Assembly (NCBI GenBank): GCA_022570795.1
Contig: JAKUDP010000028.1
Location: 806,001-870,000 of the forward strand
Direction: 5' to 3'
Origin: Sphaerulina vaccinii
Lineage: Eukaryota > Ascomycota > Dothideomycetes > Mycosphaerellales > Mycosphaerellaceae
DNA: 64,000 nucleotides
The notes beneath the pieces were generated by a model that saw only the letters and a program-made list of their open reading frames with translations, did no database searches and was not told the DNA's origin. The translations under genes were made by a program, and so were the position numbers. Within the stretch, counting starts at the first letter, position 1, and every line of letters starts with the position of its first letter. Shown piece after piece: positions 1 through 10,681 of this stretch.

Positions 1-6
1 GTGAAG

Positions 7-114
7 GAGTGGGAGAGTGAGAGTGAGAGAAGGGGTGTATCGATTGCGCGATTGATGATGGAGTGGGAGAGTGAGAGTGAGAGAAGGGGTGTATCGATTG
101 CGCGATTGATGATG
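7..114. repeat. Perfect 54-bp tandem duplication
   Basis: Two identical 54-bp units, 7-60 and 61-114, lie directly head to tail. Each is a purine-rich GAGTGGGAGAGTGAGAG stretch followed by a CGATTGCGCGATTG segment that is itself a near-palindrome. The second copy is followed by unrelated sequence. The repeat ends 186 bp upstream of the Rpf2 start codon, so it lies in its promoter or 5' leader. Perfect identity suggests a recent duplication or an assembly duplication. Confidence 0.95.
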
Positions 115-300
115 ATACAACGTTGTAAGTGGGGGATGTGACGGACATGGTCGATTCGCCTCCAAAAAGGTGGTTTGGCGCTAGTGAGGATCAGATAAGA
201 TCTTCGAGAAAAAGTCCAACTGAGCTGGGCTGGAGACACACACGAGCACTTCTTCTCACAGCACAGCGCGATATACAACAACCAGAGTAAACAGATCATC

Positions 301-1356
301 ATGTCCCTCCCGATCCGCGAGATCAAGCCGAAGAGCGCAAAGACGAAGCGCTATCTCGACAATAAAGGACCGCAAGTCAAGGAACACGACAAGACGACGT
401 TGTTCCTGCGCTACACGACCTGCTCCGAAATTGTGCAACTCGTGCTCAAGGACCTCAGTCGCATCAAGGAGCCGCTGACTGTCAAGTTCACCAAGAAGAA
501 CGACAAACATCCCTTCGAAGATGCCACGAGTTTCGAGTTCTGGGCCGACAAGAACGACACGAGTCTGATGGTCTATGGCTCGCACAGCAAGAAACGCCCA
601 CACTGCCTGACTCTGATGCGCATGTTTGGGTATAAACTGCTGGACATGCTGGAGTTGTTGATCGATCCGGATACATTCAGGAGTCTGTCACAGTTCAAGA
701 ACGCCAAAGCCGCCGTGGGCCTGAAGCCACTTCTCTCCTTCTCCGGCAGCGCATTCGAATCTCCTATCCAAAATGACTACACACTCGCAAAGTCGCTGTT
801 ACTCGATATGTTCAAGGGGCCAAACACGGACAAGGTGGATGTGGAGGGTTTAAAGTACATGATTCACTTCAGTGTAGATGAGGAAGAGCAGGAAGATGTG
901 AAGCCACAGATACACATGCGATCTTACTTGATCAGCTCGAGGAAGGGTCAGAATCAGAATCTACCCAAGATCGCAGTGGAAGAGATGGGTCCAAGGATCG
1001 ACTTCAGAATTGGGAGAAGACAGGATGCTGATGCAGACATGTTGAAGGAAGCCATGAAGAAGGCAAAGACTACGGAGGTGAGTTCACAAATGACAAATGC
1101 TGCGCCGCTCGATCATATAACTAACTGTAAAACCCAGGCCAAGACAAAGAAGAACATCGAGACCGACATGGTGGGAGACAAGATCGGACGTATTCACACC
1201 GGTCGTCAAGATCTCAGCCAGTTGCAGACGAGAAAGATGAAGGGTCTGAAACGCAGCAGAGATGTCCCTGATGACGACGGAGATGTGGATATGAGCGACG
1301 ACGACAATGGAGGTGTACCTCTGCCCACAGATAAGCGGGCGAGAGTCGAGGCGTGA
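301..1356 (+). CDS. RPF2: Ribosome biogenesis protein Rpf2 (Brix domain)
   Basis: Two exons, 301-1077 and 1138-1356, give 331 residues, the usual length for Rpf2. The Brix domain spans roughly residues 25-240, including the motif FLRYTTCSEIVQLVLKDL and a basic, acidic-tipped tail ending with an NLS-like DKRARVEA. In known fungi Rpf2 pairs with Rrs1 to load 5S RNP (5S rRNA, Rpl5, Rpl11) into pre-60S particles in the nucleolus. The 60-nt intron (1078-1137) starts GTGAGT, has a CTAAC branch site at about 1120 and ends CAG; it is a multiple of three without stops, so the unspliced frame stays open (351 residues). The splice call rests on these signals and on the inserted segment being unlike the family. 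The start is the first ATG of the frame. Confidence 0.93.
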   Translation: MSLPIREIKPKSAKTKRYLDNKGPQVKEHDKTTLFLRYTTCSEIVQLVLKDLSRIKEPLTVKFTKKNDKHPFEDATSFEFWADKNDTSLMVYGSHSKKRPHCLTLMRMFGYKLLDMLELLIDPDTFRSLSQFKNAKAAVGLKPLLSFSGSAFESPIQNDYTLAKSLLLDMFKGPNTDKVDVEGLKYMIHFSVDEEEQEDVKPQIHMRSYLISSRKGQNQNLPKIAVEEMGPRIDFRIGRRQDADADMLKEAMKKAKTTEVSSQMTNAAPLDHITNCKTQAKTKKNIETDMVGDKIGRIHTGRQDLSQLQTRKMKGLKRSRDVPDDDGDVDMSDDDNGGVPLPTDKRARVEA

Positions 1357-1677
1357 GCATCCGTCGATGTGAGATTTCTGTGACTTGAATTCGCGTTCGA
1401 GCGTGGCGTTCGGGATGTGAGGGCTCAGATCTTGATATTTGCTGTCGGAAGAAGTGCTGTACATGCAGTATCGCAGTATGTATGATGGCAAGTGTGAACA
1501 GAGAGCTAATATGCCAATCAGTACTTTTTGACTTTTGGGCAGGATTTTAGTCCTTTCACGCTACGCGCACCTTTCTCTTCTCACCACCGAAATGCTATGC
1601 TCTAATCCAATATATGCATTGCATGGGAGTATCTTTAATCCTAGCACTCACTACCTCACAGCAACCACCTACGAATA
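1357..1677. other. Intergenic, Rpf2 3' region to orphan gene
   Basis: About 320 bp with stops in all frames on the forward strand. It should hold the Rpf2 3' UTR and the promoter of the next gene. No repeat or RNA gene is visible. Confidence 0.6.
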
Positions 1678-2424
1678 ATGTCCAACTCTCCAATAACAAG
1701 CCCTTATCCCTCTGCCAATCAATATCTCCTCGACAATGAAACCCAGGTCCAACCAGCCATCGACTTCCTCCGTCTAAGATGGTGTTTCCTCCCCACAATC
1801 TCCTCCTCAATCCACGTCCTAGCCGACGCAAAAAATCCCAATTCGCCTCAAGAACCATACCAGGCCAGAGAAACTGAGGACCTACACCCCATATCCACCA
1901 GTCCCACAACCTCACCTCCAATTGAACACCGCAATCACTGTAACGATCAACCGCCTCGAAATCTACCAAGAAGACCGGCTCGACATCCATAAAATCTGCA
2001 ACGAAGATGAAGATCCCGCAGACTCACAATCCCAGTTCGACAGTGAAGGTCAAGTCAGCTATTGTCATTTCTGCGACTTACACCGTCCAGGTCCAACCCC
2101 CATCCTCACAGTTTGCGCTTCTCATTCTCAACGGGATTTTGTGACTATACAACACTATATCAGCGTCGTGCACCCCTGGCTCAGAAGTCTGGAAGGAGAG
2201 ATTAGATCAGCTATAGGAGTACAGAATCGTATGCCTTTGTATGAGCGGTTTGAGTTGGTTGTGTTGGGAGGACCGAGGTGGTTACACATTTGGGATACGA
2301 GGTCTAAGGGGCCGCCGTTGAGTACGTTATGGCGACAGCGTGCTGATGAGTGTGCTTTGCGGTTGCAGGGTACATGCGAATGTATGGATGGATGGATGGA
2401 GAGGATTATTGGAGAATGGAATAG
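1678..2424 (+). CDS. Hypothetical protein, three-exon model
   Basis: I do not recognise this gene. The open frame from ATG 1678 is interrupted, and a second frame becomes open downstream. Two introns reconcile them: 1782-1863 (GTGTTT...ACCAG) and 2322-2368 (GTACGT...TTGCAG). Exons 1678-1781, 1864-2321 and 2369-2424 then join in phase to a stop and give 205 residues. The middle exon contains a CHFCDLH motif and reads as plausible coding sequence. The first donor is weak, so a frameshifted or decaying gene is the main alternative. The model ends 50 bp before the stop of the convergent DHH gene, which fits tight gene packing. No signal peptide, membrane segment or known catalytic motif is seen. 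Confidence 0.45.
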
Positions 2425-2474
2425 AACGGCTGAAATAAAGTCGTATATGCTTGATGCCTGTTGGATCTGCTTCC

Positions 2475-4185
2475 TCATTTACTGTCGTTATCACCTTTCT
2501 TAAAGTACGTCAGCAGCGTATTCTTCTGTTTCACATCGATATCCTTCTTCTTCATAGTCTTTCTTGGACTACTACTATCAGCAGCAACCTTCTTCACGCC
2601 AACTTCCATACGTCTCATCAGTTCTTCGAAATCTGCATTATCTACAATACCTCCTGAAGCTTGAACGTGACCACGAGCAAAGTTCTCGCCCATTCTCTGT
2701 AATAGTGTGGGCTCTTCTTCCACAGCCGATTTCTGCTCTGTGTCACCATATTCGACTTCCTGGATCTCCGGCAAGCTGGCGTACGCTTTGAGACTTTCGA
2801 TAATATTCACCGGCGTCTCCCTGCTTCTCGCACATCGTGGTATACGACAGCTGAAATTGACCTTATCCTCGAGATACCCTTCATTGGCCACCATGACGAT
2901 TTCGAGTTTGTTCGATTGTAAGTGGCCGGCCCAGCGTGTTGCTATTACAGGATGGACTTGAGCTTGGCTTTTGATTCTGAATACTGCGACTTTGCCGTCA
3001 CCGGAGAATTTTGGTGCTGTGTGTGTACATCTTTCGACTTCGGCGTTGACTTCGGCTCGCGCGTCAAGGAGGCGTGCGTACTTCAATACACTGCTCGGCT
3101 CACTCGTGTCGGCTAGTGCTTGCCATGCGGAGAGTACGTCGTCTATAGCGAAGAGTCAGTCTCCATTATGAATGAAATGGTATGCGTCGACTTACAGGTT
3201 GCTGTCCTGCGTGGCGCATTGACTAGGCTTACAACTTCATTCAGTGTCTTCTTTGTGTACTTCTTGAGTGTTGCAGACATATCAGGGAAAGGAGGTTGCC
3301 ATTTGAGCGTGTTCTAGTTCACGGATGTCAGCGTGGTACTGGTAGGGTATCACTTGACATACACCTAAGTCCCCATGCGTGCCGACCACACACAGCCAGT
3401 CGCATTTAGATGCCACATCAGGATGCAAAGGCTCACAGAGGTTATATGTGAGTAGAGCAGACGTAGCTACAGGCGGAGAGTGGCAAGCTGTTACGTAGTG
3501 GGAGTCCTTTGGGAAGTCCAGCTCTGTGGCAAAGTGGTGATCAATCACAAGGCCAACATGTTTAGATGTAATGAGTGGTGGTCCGGATCGCGAGCCTTGG
3601 TCCACGACAAATATGTAGTCGGGTTTCTTCAGAGCCATGCGTTCGCGCTCGGACTCGCTATGGACGGTGCTGCCCTTGGTGAGAAGATGAACATGGATGC
3701 GTTCGTCAGGTACCCCTAGTAGCATCAAGGTGTGACGCAAAATGGCACCGGCGGAGAGTCTGGACAGTAGAGGAAGTCATCAGCGGACGTCTCAACGACT
3801 CGTCTTCATGGGACACTTACCCATCCGCATCTTTATCAGGCAAAATCAGAATGTTGCCCTTAGATTTCGCACTTTGCAGTATTATCTCTCGTGCTTCGTC
3901 GATTTGCAATTGTGGTGCAGGCCATTGGATGCTACCATCTTCGTTCTTGATAGTAGCAGTCTCGTGATATTCTGGAACTGCAGGCTTCGGTCTTTTCTTC
4001 GCGGGTGACTTGCTTTCACCTGGAGATAATTTCCGTTTCGAGGCACTCATTAGACGACAAGCTTGATATCTCAAAAGTGGCTGCACTCTTGATGCCCGCG
4101 TATAGCGCAGAGGGACTCTAAGGACAGAGCTGTTCCAGACGCGGTATATGCGACCTATCGATGACCGCGAATGTGATATCAGCAT
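2475..4185 (-). CDS. DHH-family phosphoesterase with NLS and PCNA-box-like tail
   Basis: Exons 4185-3821, 3759-3363, 3313-3196 and 3142-2475 give 515 residues. DHH-superfamily metal motifs are all present: DKDADG (Asp117, 119, 121), a VVDQG motif, the VIDHH signature and GTHGDLG. The superfamily includes RecJ, exopolyphosphatases and Cdc45-related proteins; the substrate here is unknown. Residues 1-45 are Arg-rich with no acidic residue, like a mitochondrial presequence. A second in-frame ATG at 4050 (Met46) is followed at once by a bipartite NLS-like region (KRK...KKRPKP). The extreme C-terminus has KNTLLTYF, a PIP-box-like LxxYF motif with Lys in the usual Gln place. Introns are 61, 49 and 53 nt. 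The family call is secure; nuclear DNA metabolism is inference. Confidence 0.85.
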
Positions 4186-5796
4186 CTAGTGAACCATATG
4201 AGATGATATCAAGTTCGCATGAGACAGTTAAGCAGAAGTGCATTGGCGGAGGCTGGACAGCCGTCGTCATCGACGTCCTCAGCCCTACAAGGTCACCACC
4301 AATTCACATACCGCTTCTCGTTTCTGCAATACCGTCGCGTATGCGAGTGAATTGTGGTCATAGACCGATTCATGTCTCGTGAAGCCGATGTATGATGGAT
4401 GTACCTGATGGACGTAAGGTACGAATTCTGCTTCGTCAGTGGCTCTTGGCTCCTCGCTTGCCGGCGGCTCTTCATGACATCCTGGACAGGCGCGAGCCTC
4501 TTAAACAGGCACATGAGCGATAGCAGTGCTGTGTTCTGACCTGCCGGGACAATTCGGTGTTCAAGTACATGGACATGGGAAAGGTGTGCTGCTGCGGGGG
4601 CATGTCTTCCAACCATCTCTTTTTCGCAGCAGAGCCGCGAAAGATCAGGCACAACACCTCCCAGCAACAACAAAGCAACAACAACAACATATACAGGTTC
4701 GCATCTTCTACTGTTTCTCCTCGACCGAACAGCCACCGATATATCGCAAACAAACGGCGATTGTGATCTCAAGAGTGCATGGAAGCTGAGAACCTGTGAT
4801 ATGCTGGTTCGCGAACGATCTTTTTGGTGGCTTGTTTTTGAAGGCGCCGATCGAGTCGAGACTCTCCACTAGCACGAGCCGAGCTGACAACCTCTCTCCA
4901 AGGGCTCGAAACACATCGCAGAGCCGCAGAGAACGAACAAACACAACCCATATCGACACTTCCGGTGGTTCATCTATCTTGTCGACGTGCACGAGAACAA
5001 CGTCATCATCAAGCGGTCTTGCGGCTCTAGAATTTATTGGACATGCTCTCCAGGTAAGCTCACATTGCTCCCAAGTCCACGGATCCATGACAAGAAGCGA
5101 CTCGAGAGAACGTCTATCCGATTGTGCGGCTGCTTGTCATCTTCGCAATCCGCTCCGACGTTTTCCTTACAGAGACCACTTCTTGTTCATGCACGTCGCT
5201 GATCGGGCACGGCGATCGCGCCGTCGTTCTCAAACTGTGGAGTTGCATCAAATCGACCTTATTTGCGCTCAGTTGTGCGACAAGCATGTTCAGCCCAACA
5301 ACAGTGCTGACCTGAATCGCAGAGACGGAACCAGTGTATCTACAATCAACTACATCGTTGGCGGTGTCCATAGGGTCTTTTGAAGCTCAACTTCCGGCTT
5401 ACATGAACACGCCCTGGTACTGCAAATAAGCTGCTGGCCAAAGTACTGCGGTGGTCGCTGGCGCGGAAACTGTACTACCATACAATCGATTTCGATTCCG
5501 ACTGTTTGGAGCCTACACCGATCTTGGATTGAGTTCGCTGCCCATTCAAAGTCAGTCGCTCGTGTGGCCTGGCACGACACTTCGAGAAATTCAGCCCAAC
5601 TTGCACGCAGTAATAACGACATCGCCTTGTGGCATACTGGTTTCCTAATTCTTGTCGATCGCGCAGGGGGCGCCTTTCGTTCGGCCAGTGGTGCGGCCCC
5701 CAACGTGGGTACTGGACACTCAGTCCCTCGATATTGGCCAATCCGTGCCCAGCGCTAAGTGTCGCTCCATTCGACCAAAGGCGGACGTAGAGCAGC
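4186..5796. other. Long gene-free leader/promoter region
   Basis: About 1.6 kb between the divergent starts of the DHH gene and the C2H2 factor. Open frames here (for example 4796-5383 +) have low-complexity, non-family-like composition. A CAA/ACA-rich run lies at about 4663-4690. The region probably holds two promoters and a long 5' leader for the transcription factor with several upstream ATGs. No gene is supported. Confidence 0.55.
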
Positions 5797-7266
5797 ATGG
5801 CAGGCAAGCCTCACGCCGTGCTAGCGGGGAGACCTATAGTCAAAGCTGGACCAGACTCACCTGAGGAACCGCGCTCAGATACCAAGCCCAGTGATAACGG
5901 CAACGACATCCTCAAGGCTACTGCCGCTGCTGCCATGGAAGCAAGTGTCCGAGCATCACAGCCGCATCAAGAAAGCAAGCACCTCGTAGAGCGAACTAGA
6001 ATCGACTCCGCACAAAACAGTACCGAGAGTGTCCCCCAGCTGCCACCCGATAAGCAGTCCGATAACAGCAAACCCAAGGCTCCTCTCAAGATCAGTACCT
6101 CACCATCTCGAGATGAAGCACAACGTCGTGCCTCCAAGGATTCCATTGCAGATTCGCCAACACTACGCAAACATGCCATTCCGATTGATGAAGGAACCGC
6201 AAACACTCTACCTGTAGTGCAGCCGACATCACCCAGTAGAGACGCTGCTGCATCGTCACCAACCGGACAGAGCCTGCCGTCGTTCAGGCAATTAACTGGT
6301 CAGTTAGGCCAGCTCACAGAGCTTGCAGAGGCCGCAACGCAGCAGGACTCTCGAGCACCTCCAGCAATGCACCATCACAGCCAGTCTTTCAGTTCGGCAT
6401 CTCAATCTCCCATGATGCCCTTCTTCCCGTCGTACTCCAACAGCGCACAAACACCGCCAACTGGATACTACCACCCAGATCCTCGCTCACCGACGAGTGC
6501 AACTGGCGAGGGTCACCAGTATGGATCACCGAAGCAGTACCCAGTGACTGCCTACTACACAGACAGACGGCGATCGTCGGCGATGACTGAGACAGGGCCT
6601 AGCTTTCCGCCTTCCATGCCTTCGTTGCCCACCCAATCTTCTTCTGGTGAAAGTTATGGCGCCACAAGCTCCAGCACAGACGGTTATAGCACCACACATA
6701 CGACACCAATAGACGGACCAGTACCCACTGAAGGAATACAAAGGCCGATCCTGCCACCCCCTCCTGGCATGACAGTTGTTCCTCTGGGAGGCTTCAAATG
6801 CGATTATCCAGGCTGCACTGCGGTTCCGTTCCAGACGCAATATCTGCTGAGGTATGCTTGAGCCAGCTCGAGTGATATCATAGCGCTAACAATCTGTAGC
6901 TCGCACCGGAATGTGCACTCGCAAAGTAGGCCGCACTATTGTCCTGTCAAGGAATGTCCTCGAAGTGAAGGCGGCAAAGGCTTCAAACGGAAGAACGAGA
7001 TGATACGACATGGCCTTGTACATAACAGTCCGGGCTATATATGTCCATTCTGCCCTGATCGCGAGCACCGATATCCCAGGCCTGACAACCTGCAAAGGTA
7101 AGTTCTTGATATCATGGATCCTGTTATGTGCTTACGCTAATGTCCTCACAGGCATGTTCGTGTTCATCATGTGGATAGAGACCGCGATGACCCTCTACTG
7201 CGCGAAGTACTAGCACAACGACAAGAGGGCGCTGGCAAACAACGGCGACGTCGGACGCAGTCATGA
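5797..7266 (+). CDS. C2H2 zinc-finger transcription factor
   Basis: Exons 5797-6851, 6900-7097 and 7152-7266 give 455 residues. The N-terminal 330 residues are low-complexity, rich in Ser, Pro, Gln and Thr, as in activation regions. Three C2H2-type fingers follow: one from FKCDYPGC, one from HYCPVKECP and one from YICPFCP, ending with HVRVHHVD and an Arg-rich terminus (RRRRT). The finger block, with a GGKGFKRKNEMIRHGLVH core, matches a finger family conserved across Pezizomycotina whose function I cannot name with confidence. Both introns (48 and 54 nt) are multiples of three but carry in-frame stops. DNA-binding nuclear role is from the domain; target genes are unknown. Confidence 0.88.
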
Positions 7267-8785
7267 TCCTGGTGCAGTAGACGTCGGAGAGGAATGGATA
7301 CGTATATGTAATACGCGCGGAAGTCCAGGTACTGCTCACAGTAACCTCAGCGCTCAACTCATGGCCTGGCGCTTATAGAGACCCGAGGGCTACAAATGTG
7401 CTCGGGAGCGGCTCTCTGCAATGTAAGAGGTGCCAAAGATGTCACGAACAGGCTGCACTTCTCCAGCATCATGTCGGTCAAGGGTGCTTCGAGAGAGGAC
7501 TTGTCCCGATGGGCTGGGAGCATGATGCCATGAGATTATGATGCCAAAAATTGAATGTGCACCTGCACTATATTCTGTTGCAAGTAATCAACCGCATGGG
7601 TCTCGCGTGGTCATGTTCTAAGTTCTGGTTACAGCCAGATACAGATCTGGGAAGCATTTGGGTAGGGTCATCCTGGTCTTACTTGGGATTGATGATATGA
7701 CGATCGCTTTCTGTCGTAGGAGAGGACATAGCTGAGGCACTGTTGCGCTAGTTTTATCCTCTGTTGAGATCTGTAGTAATACATGAAGTAATACAGGCGG
7801 AGGGTTCCCCGTACATCTCAGCCGCCTGATAACGTGAGCTCCCATGTGGGAAAGCGCCCGTAGCGTGGGTAGACGAGTCCGTCGAACTCTGTCGTTAGTC
7901 GAGCGAGACCTGGCCAGCGGCTTTTGCCCGTCGACTTGGCATGCATTGATTCGTGCCAAAGCGGTGCGCTGGTGGGCTGATGTACCGGATGTGTGTAAGA
8001 ATCTTGTTGTGTCACCTCACCGTCTGTCGCTGTACGAGGAAGTAGTAGTAACGTCAGTGACACTCGCTGAGCGAGCAGAGTCTAACGTACAAGAGACAAT
8101 GCTGATTTGGGTGATTGGCCACAGACCATCGCGTGAGCGAGGAGAGAAAGCAGGGTCTGCTCTGCAGCTGTGCAGGATTCGTGGCCGACTTGGTCCGGTT
8201 TTGCAGGTGACAATCTTGGTGTGAGGCGTCTCTTCTGCGGTTCGCTTGCTTTTCCAGAACAGGCGAAAGATCTTGGTTGGAGCATGGTGGCGCATCTAGA
8301 CTATATCGACACATGCGCAAGCTGAGGGGTGTTCCTCCGAGAGCTGATGCGCTTTTTGTACAAGTCGTGGCACATGCCCTTGGGCCCATCTCGCGTACTT
8401 GTTTCTTCCCTGACTTGCACCGAAAGTGTTATTAAGACAGCGATCAGCGATATAGACAGCCTGGTCCCTGAATAAACGCTTTTGAGCTTCCGGCAAAACA
8501 GCGAACAAAAGACGTTCTTCGACTCGCTCGGTCGTGCCTTCCTCACTTTCGACCATCGACCGCATCACCGAAGAACATCACAACGACCACTACCGTAACC
8601 TCTGGATTTGGAGACAGCTGCCGACACTCCTGCGCATCAGCCGTGAGACCCGCCCAATGCAGGTTTAGAGCCGGGGTGTCTGGTGACGGATCACGAGACA
8701 TTATTGATTTGAGGAGTACACAAAGCGTGCCTCGCAACCTACTTATCTCGAGCCTACGCTCGCTCTTTGTGAGAGCCACGCAGCC
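7267..8785. other. Gene-free region upstream of PH-domain gene
   Basis: About 1.5 kb with only short, overlapping open frames in several phases and no domain I recognise. It should contain the C2H2 gene 3' UTR and the PH gene promoter/5' leader. An 88-codon frame on the minus strand (8565-8299) is the most protein-like stretch but has no supporting motif or splice context. Confidence 0.5.
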
Positions 8786-10405
8786 ATGGCAATGCCACCT
8801 TCCACAACTCTAGGCGCTGAATTGCAGAGGAGAGCGATATTACCGGACACTGATGCATCTGCTGTACCAGCGGCGCCAGTCCAGGATCAGCCGGCGGAAG
8901 CCCGACCTGCAAGGTCCTCGCGAAGGGTCACAAGCTATCACAACACATTCCAAACTTCCTGTTCAGTTTCAAACGACGAGCCACCAACTTATTCGGCGGC
9001 AATACGCACTCCAGCGCGACCGCTACGGACTGTGGACGATGGGAGGGAGAAACTACCGAAGTACTCGTGTACTGTCGGCGTTGAGGGGAAGCTGCTGCTG
9101 AACCTGGAGTCCACCAACCCTCTTCATGGATCGTGCCAGGGCGAGTGGCGAGAGGTCTATGTGATTGTTCGGGGAACGATGATCAGTTTTCATCGCGTAA
9201 CAAAAGACGCCGGTGCAGGCAAACTGCTACATTCGTATACTCTGCAACACGCAGAAGTAGGATTGGCAGCGGATGCTGAGCACACGATATTGGTGCCACA
9301 GACCAGGCTTGCACACCTTCTTCCCATGTCTACCAGACGGAGAGCGTGGCAGAAGGACCCAGATCTCTTCCGACCTGTTGGCCAACATATCTTGCGATTG
9401 CGCATTGAAACGGACCAGATCCTTTTGGCTGATGCGTGTGAAGAGCGTATCTGGGAGATGATTCAAATTCTCAGCGCCGGAATCGACATTTCGCAGCCCA
9501 TAGACGAGCGCAGCATACCCAAGCAGTGCACTGTTCCTCGACGAAGACGACGACAGCGGCCCCACAATCTCAATATTAACGACATGTCGGACTCCGCCTT
9601 GATGGCCGAACAAGAGCGCCTCTTCAGACAGATGTACCCAGACTTCGCAGGAGCAAGCACGAGACCTGCTCTTCCACGAACCGACACTCAGACCACGATA
9701 CCTCAAACGCCAGGACGCGAGGAAGACGAAGTGGATATGTCGATGATTCGTGAAGAAGTTGTACCCCTCTCGAGCTCGATCTCGACAGCACCGTCTGGCG
9801 AAGTTGCACCACGCCCCGAGAATGTGAGGCAGACCACATCCACGACTATTAACTCAGTTCTGTCTGTGGAAATGATGTACGCAACTCCCACGACGAACTT
9901 CACAGAGGACGGGAAATGGCAGCCTCCGCATTTGCGAACGCCTGCTCAGGTACAGCGCTACATCCGGAGGTGTCTACCAACTCTCAATGCTGACGCTGCT
10001 CGAGCGAGCGACATCTTGATATCCGAAGGCAGAAGGATGAAACTGAACTGGCGAATGGAGCTTCTCGAACAATGGGAACTACAGCCACCAACCTACAAGG
10101 CTCACAATTTCAGTAGCACCAATGGGACGAATCTGCTGAGGGCGAGCTCTCAGCGCTCCTCGGCAGCCTCCGCTGGTCAAGTCGAACCACAATCATCAAG
10201 TTCGATGCTCGGAGAGTGTGACCAGATCATGCCACTGGAGACCTCCTTAGAGGCACTTCACCTCACGAAAGTCGTCTCGGCGATCACAACAACAGATAAG
10301 GACGCATCTCAGCGCCATCAGTCCACAAATGACGACGAACCTAAGACTCAGCGTCCACAGCAGACTTCGCCCACAGATGTGCATGGCGTTGTCTTTTGCT
10401 TCTGA
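8786..10405 (+). CDS. PH-domain protein with two PPxY motifs
   Basis: Single exon, 539 residues. A pleckstrin-homology domain covers about residues 93-235, starting at the EGKLLLNLE strand, with an insertion between strands and closing helix ERIWEMIQILSAG. PH domains bind phosphoinositides or proteins at membranes. Two PPTY motifs, at residues 66-69 and 434-437, are classic ligands of WW domains in Nedd4/Rsp5 ubiquitin ligases. The rest is disordered, acidic or Arg-rich (RRRRRQR near residue 255). There is no transmembrane segment. A role as a membrane-recruited adaptor for Rsp5 is inference from the motif pair. The ATG lies at the first in-frame position after stops. Confidence 0.8.
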   Translation: MAMPPSTTLGAELQRRAILPDTDASAVPAAPVQDQPAEARPARSSRRVTSYHNTFQTSCSVSNDEPPTYSAAIRTPARPLRTVDDGREKLPKYSCTVGVEGKLLLNLESTNPLHGSCQGEWREVYVIVRGTMISFHRVTKDAGAGKLLHSYTLQHAEVGLAADAEHTILVPQTRLAHLLPMSTRRRAWQKDPDLFRPVGQHILRLRIETDQILLADACEERIWEMIQILSAGIDISQPIDERSIPKQCTVPRRRRRQRPHNLNINDMSDSALMAEQERLFRQMYPDFAGASTRPALPRTDTQTTIPQTPGREEDEVDMSMIREEVVPLSSSISTAPSGEVAPRPENVRQTTSTTINSVLSVEMMYATPTTNFTEDGKWQPPHLRTPAQVQRYIRRCLPTLNADAARASDILISEGRRMKLNWRMELLEQWELQPPTYKAHNFSSTNGTNLLRASSQRSSAASAGQVEPQSSSSMLGECDQIMPLETSLEALHLTKVVSAITTTDKDASQRHQSTNDDEPKTQRPQQTSPTDVHGVVFCF

Positions 10406-10681
10406 GATGCATTTGATATGCTACGAGATATGACGGAATGATCAGAAACGAGGCATGATGACCCAGGCATCGCCGGCATCGCATAGCCTCAAAGGAGGCT
10501 TTTCTTATGTCCATGTATATGTCTATATGACCCACAGCATCAATGAGCGGTGTATCCGACATTGCCATTTAGCGATCAGCGAAGACCGAAGAGCGAAGTA
10601 CGAGAGATTTGGCTTTGAGATACCACTTCAGCTTATGTACAGATTTGCGAATATCACAATTCTATCCATGACAAGACGCTG

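Noticed and set aside
4796..5383. 195-codon plus-strand frame
   Set aside because: Ser/Thr/Arg-rich with no domain; lies in the probable leader of the C2H2 gene.
8299..8565. 88-codon minus-strand frame in the PH gene leader
   Set aside because: No motif, signal peptide or splice context; embedded in a region with overlapping random frames.
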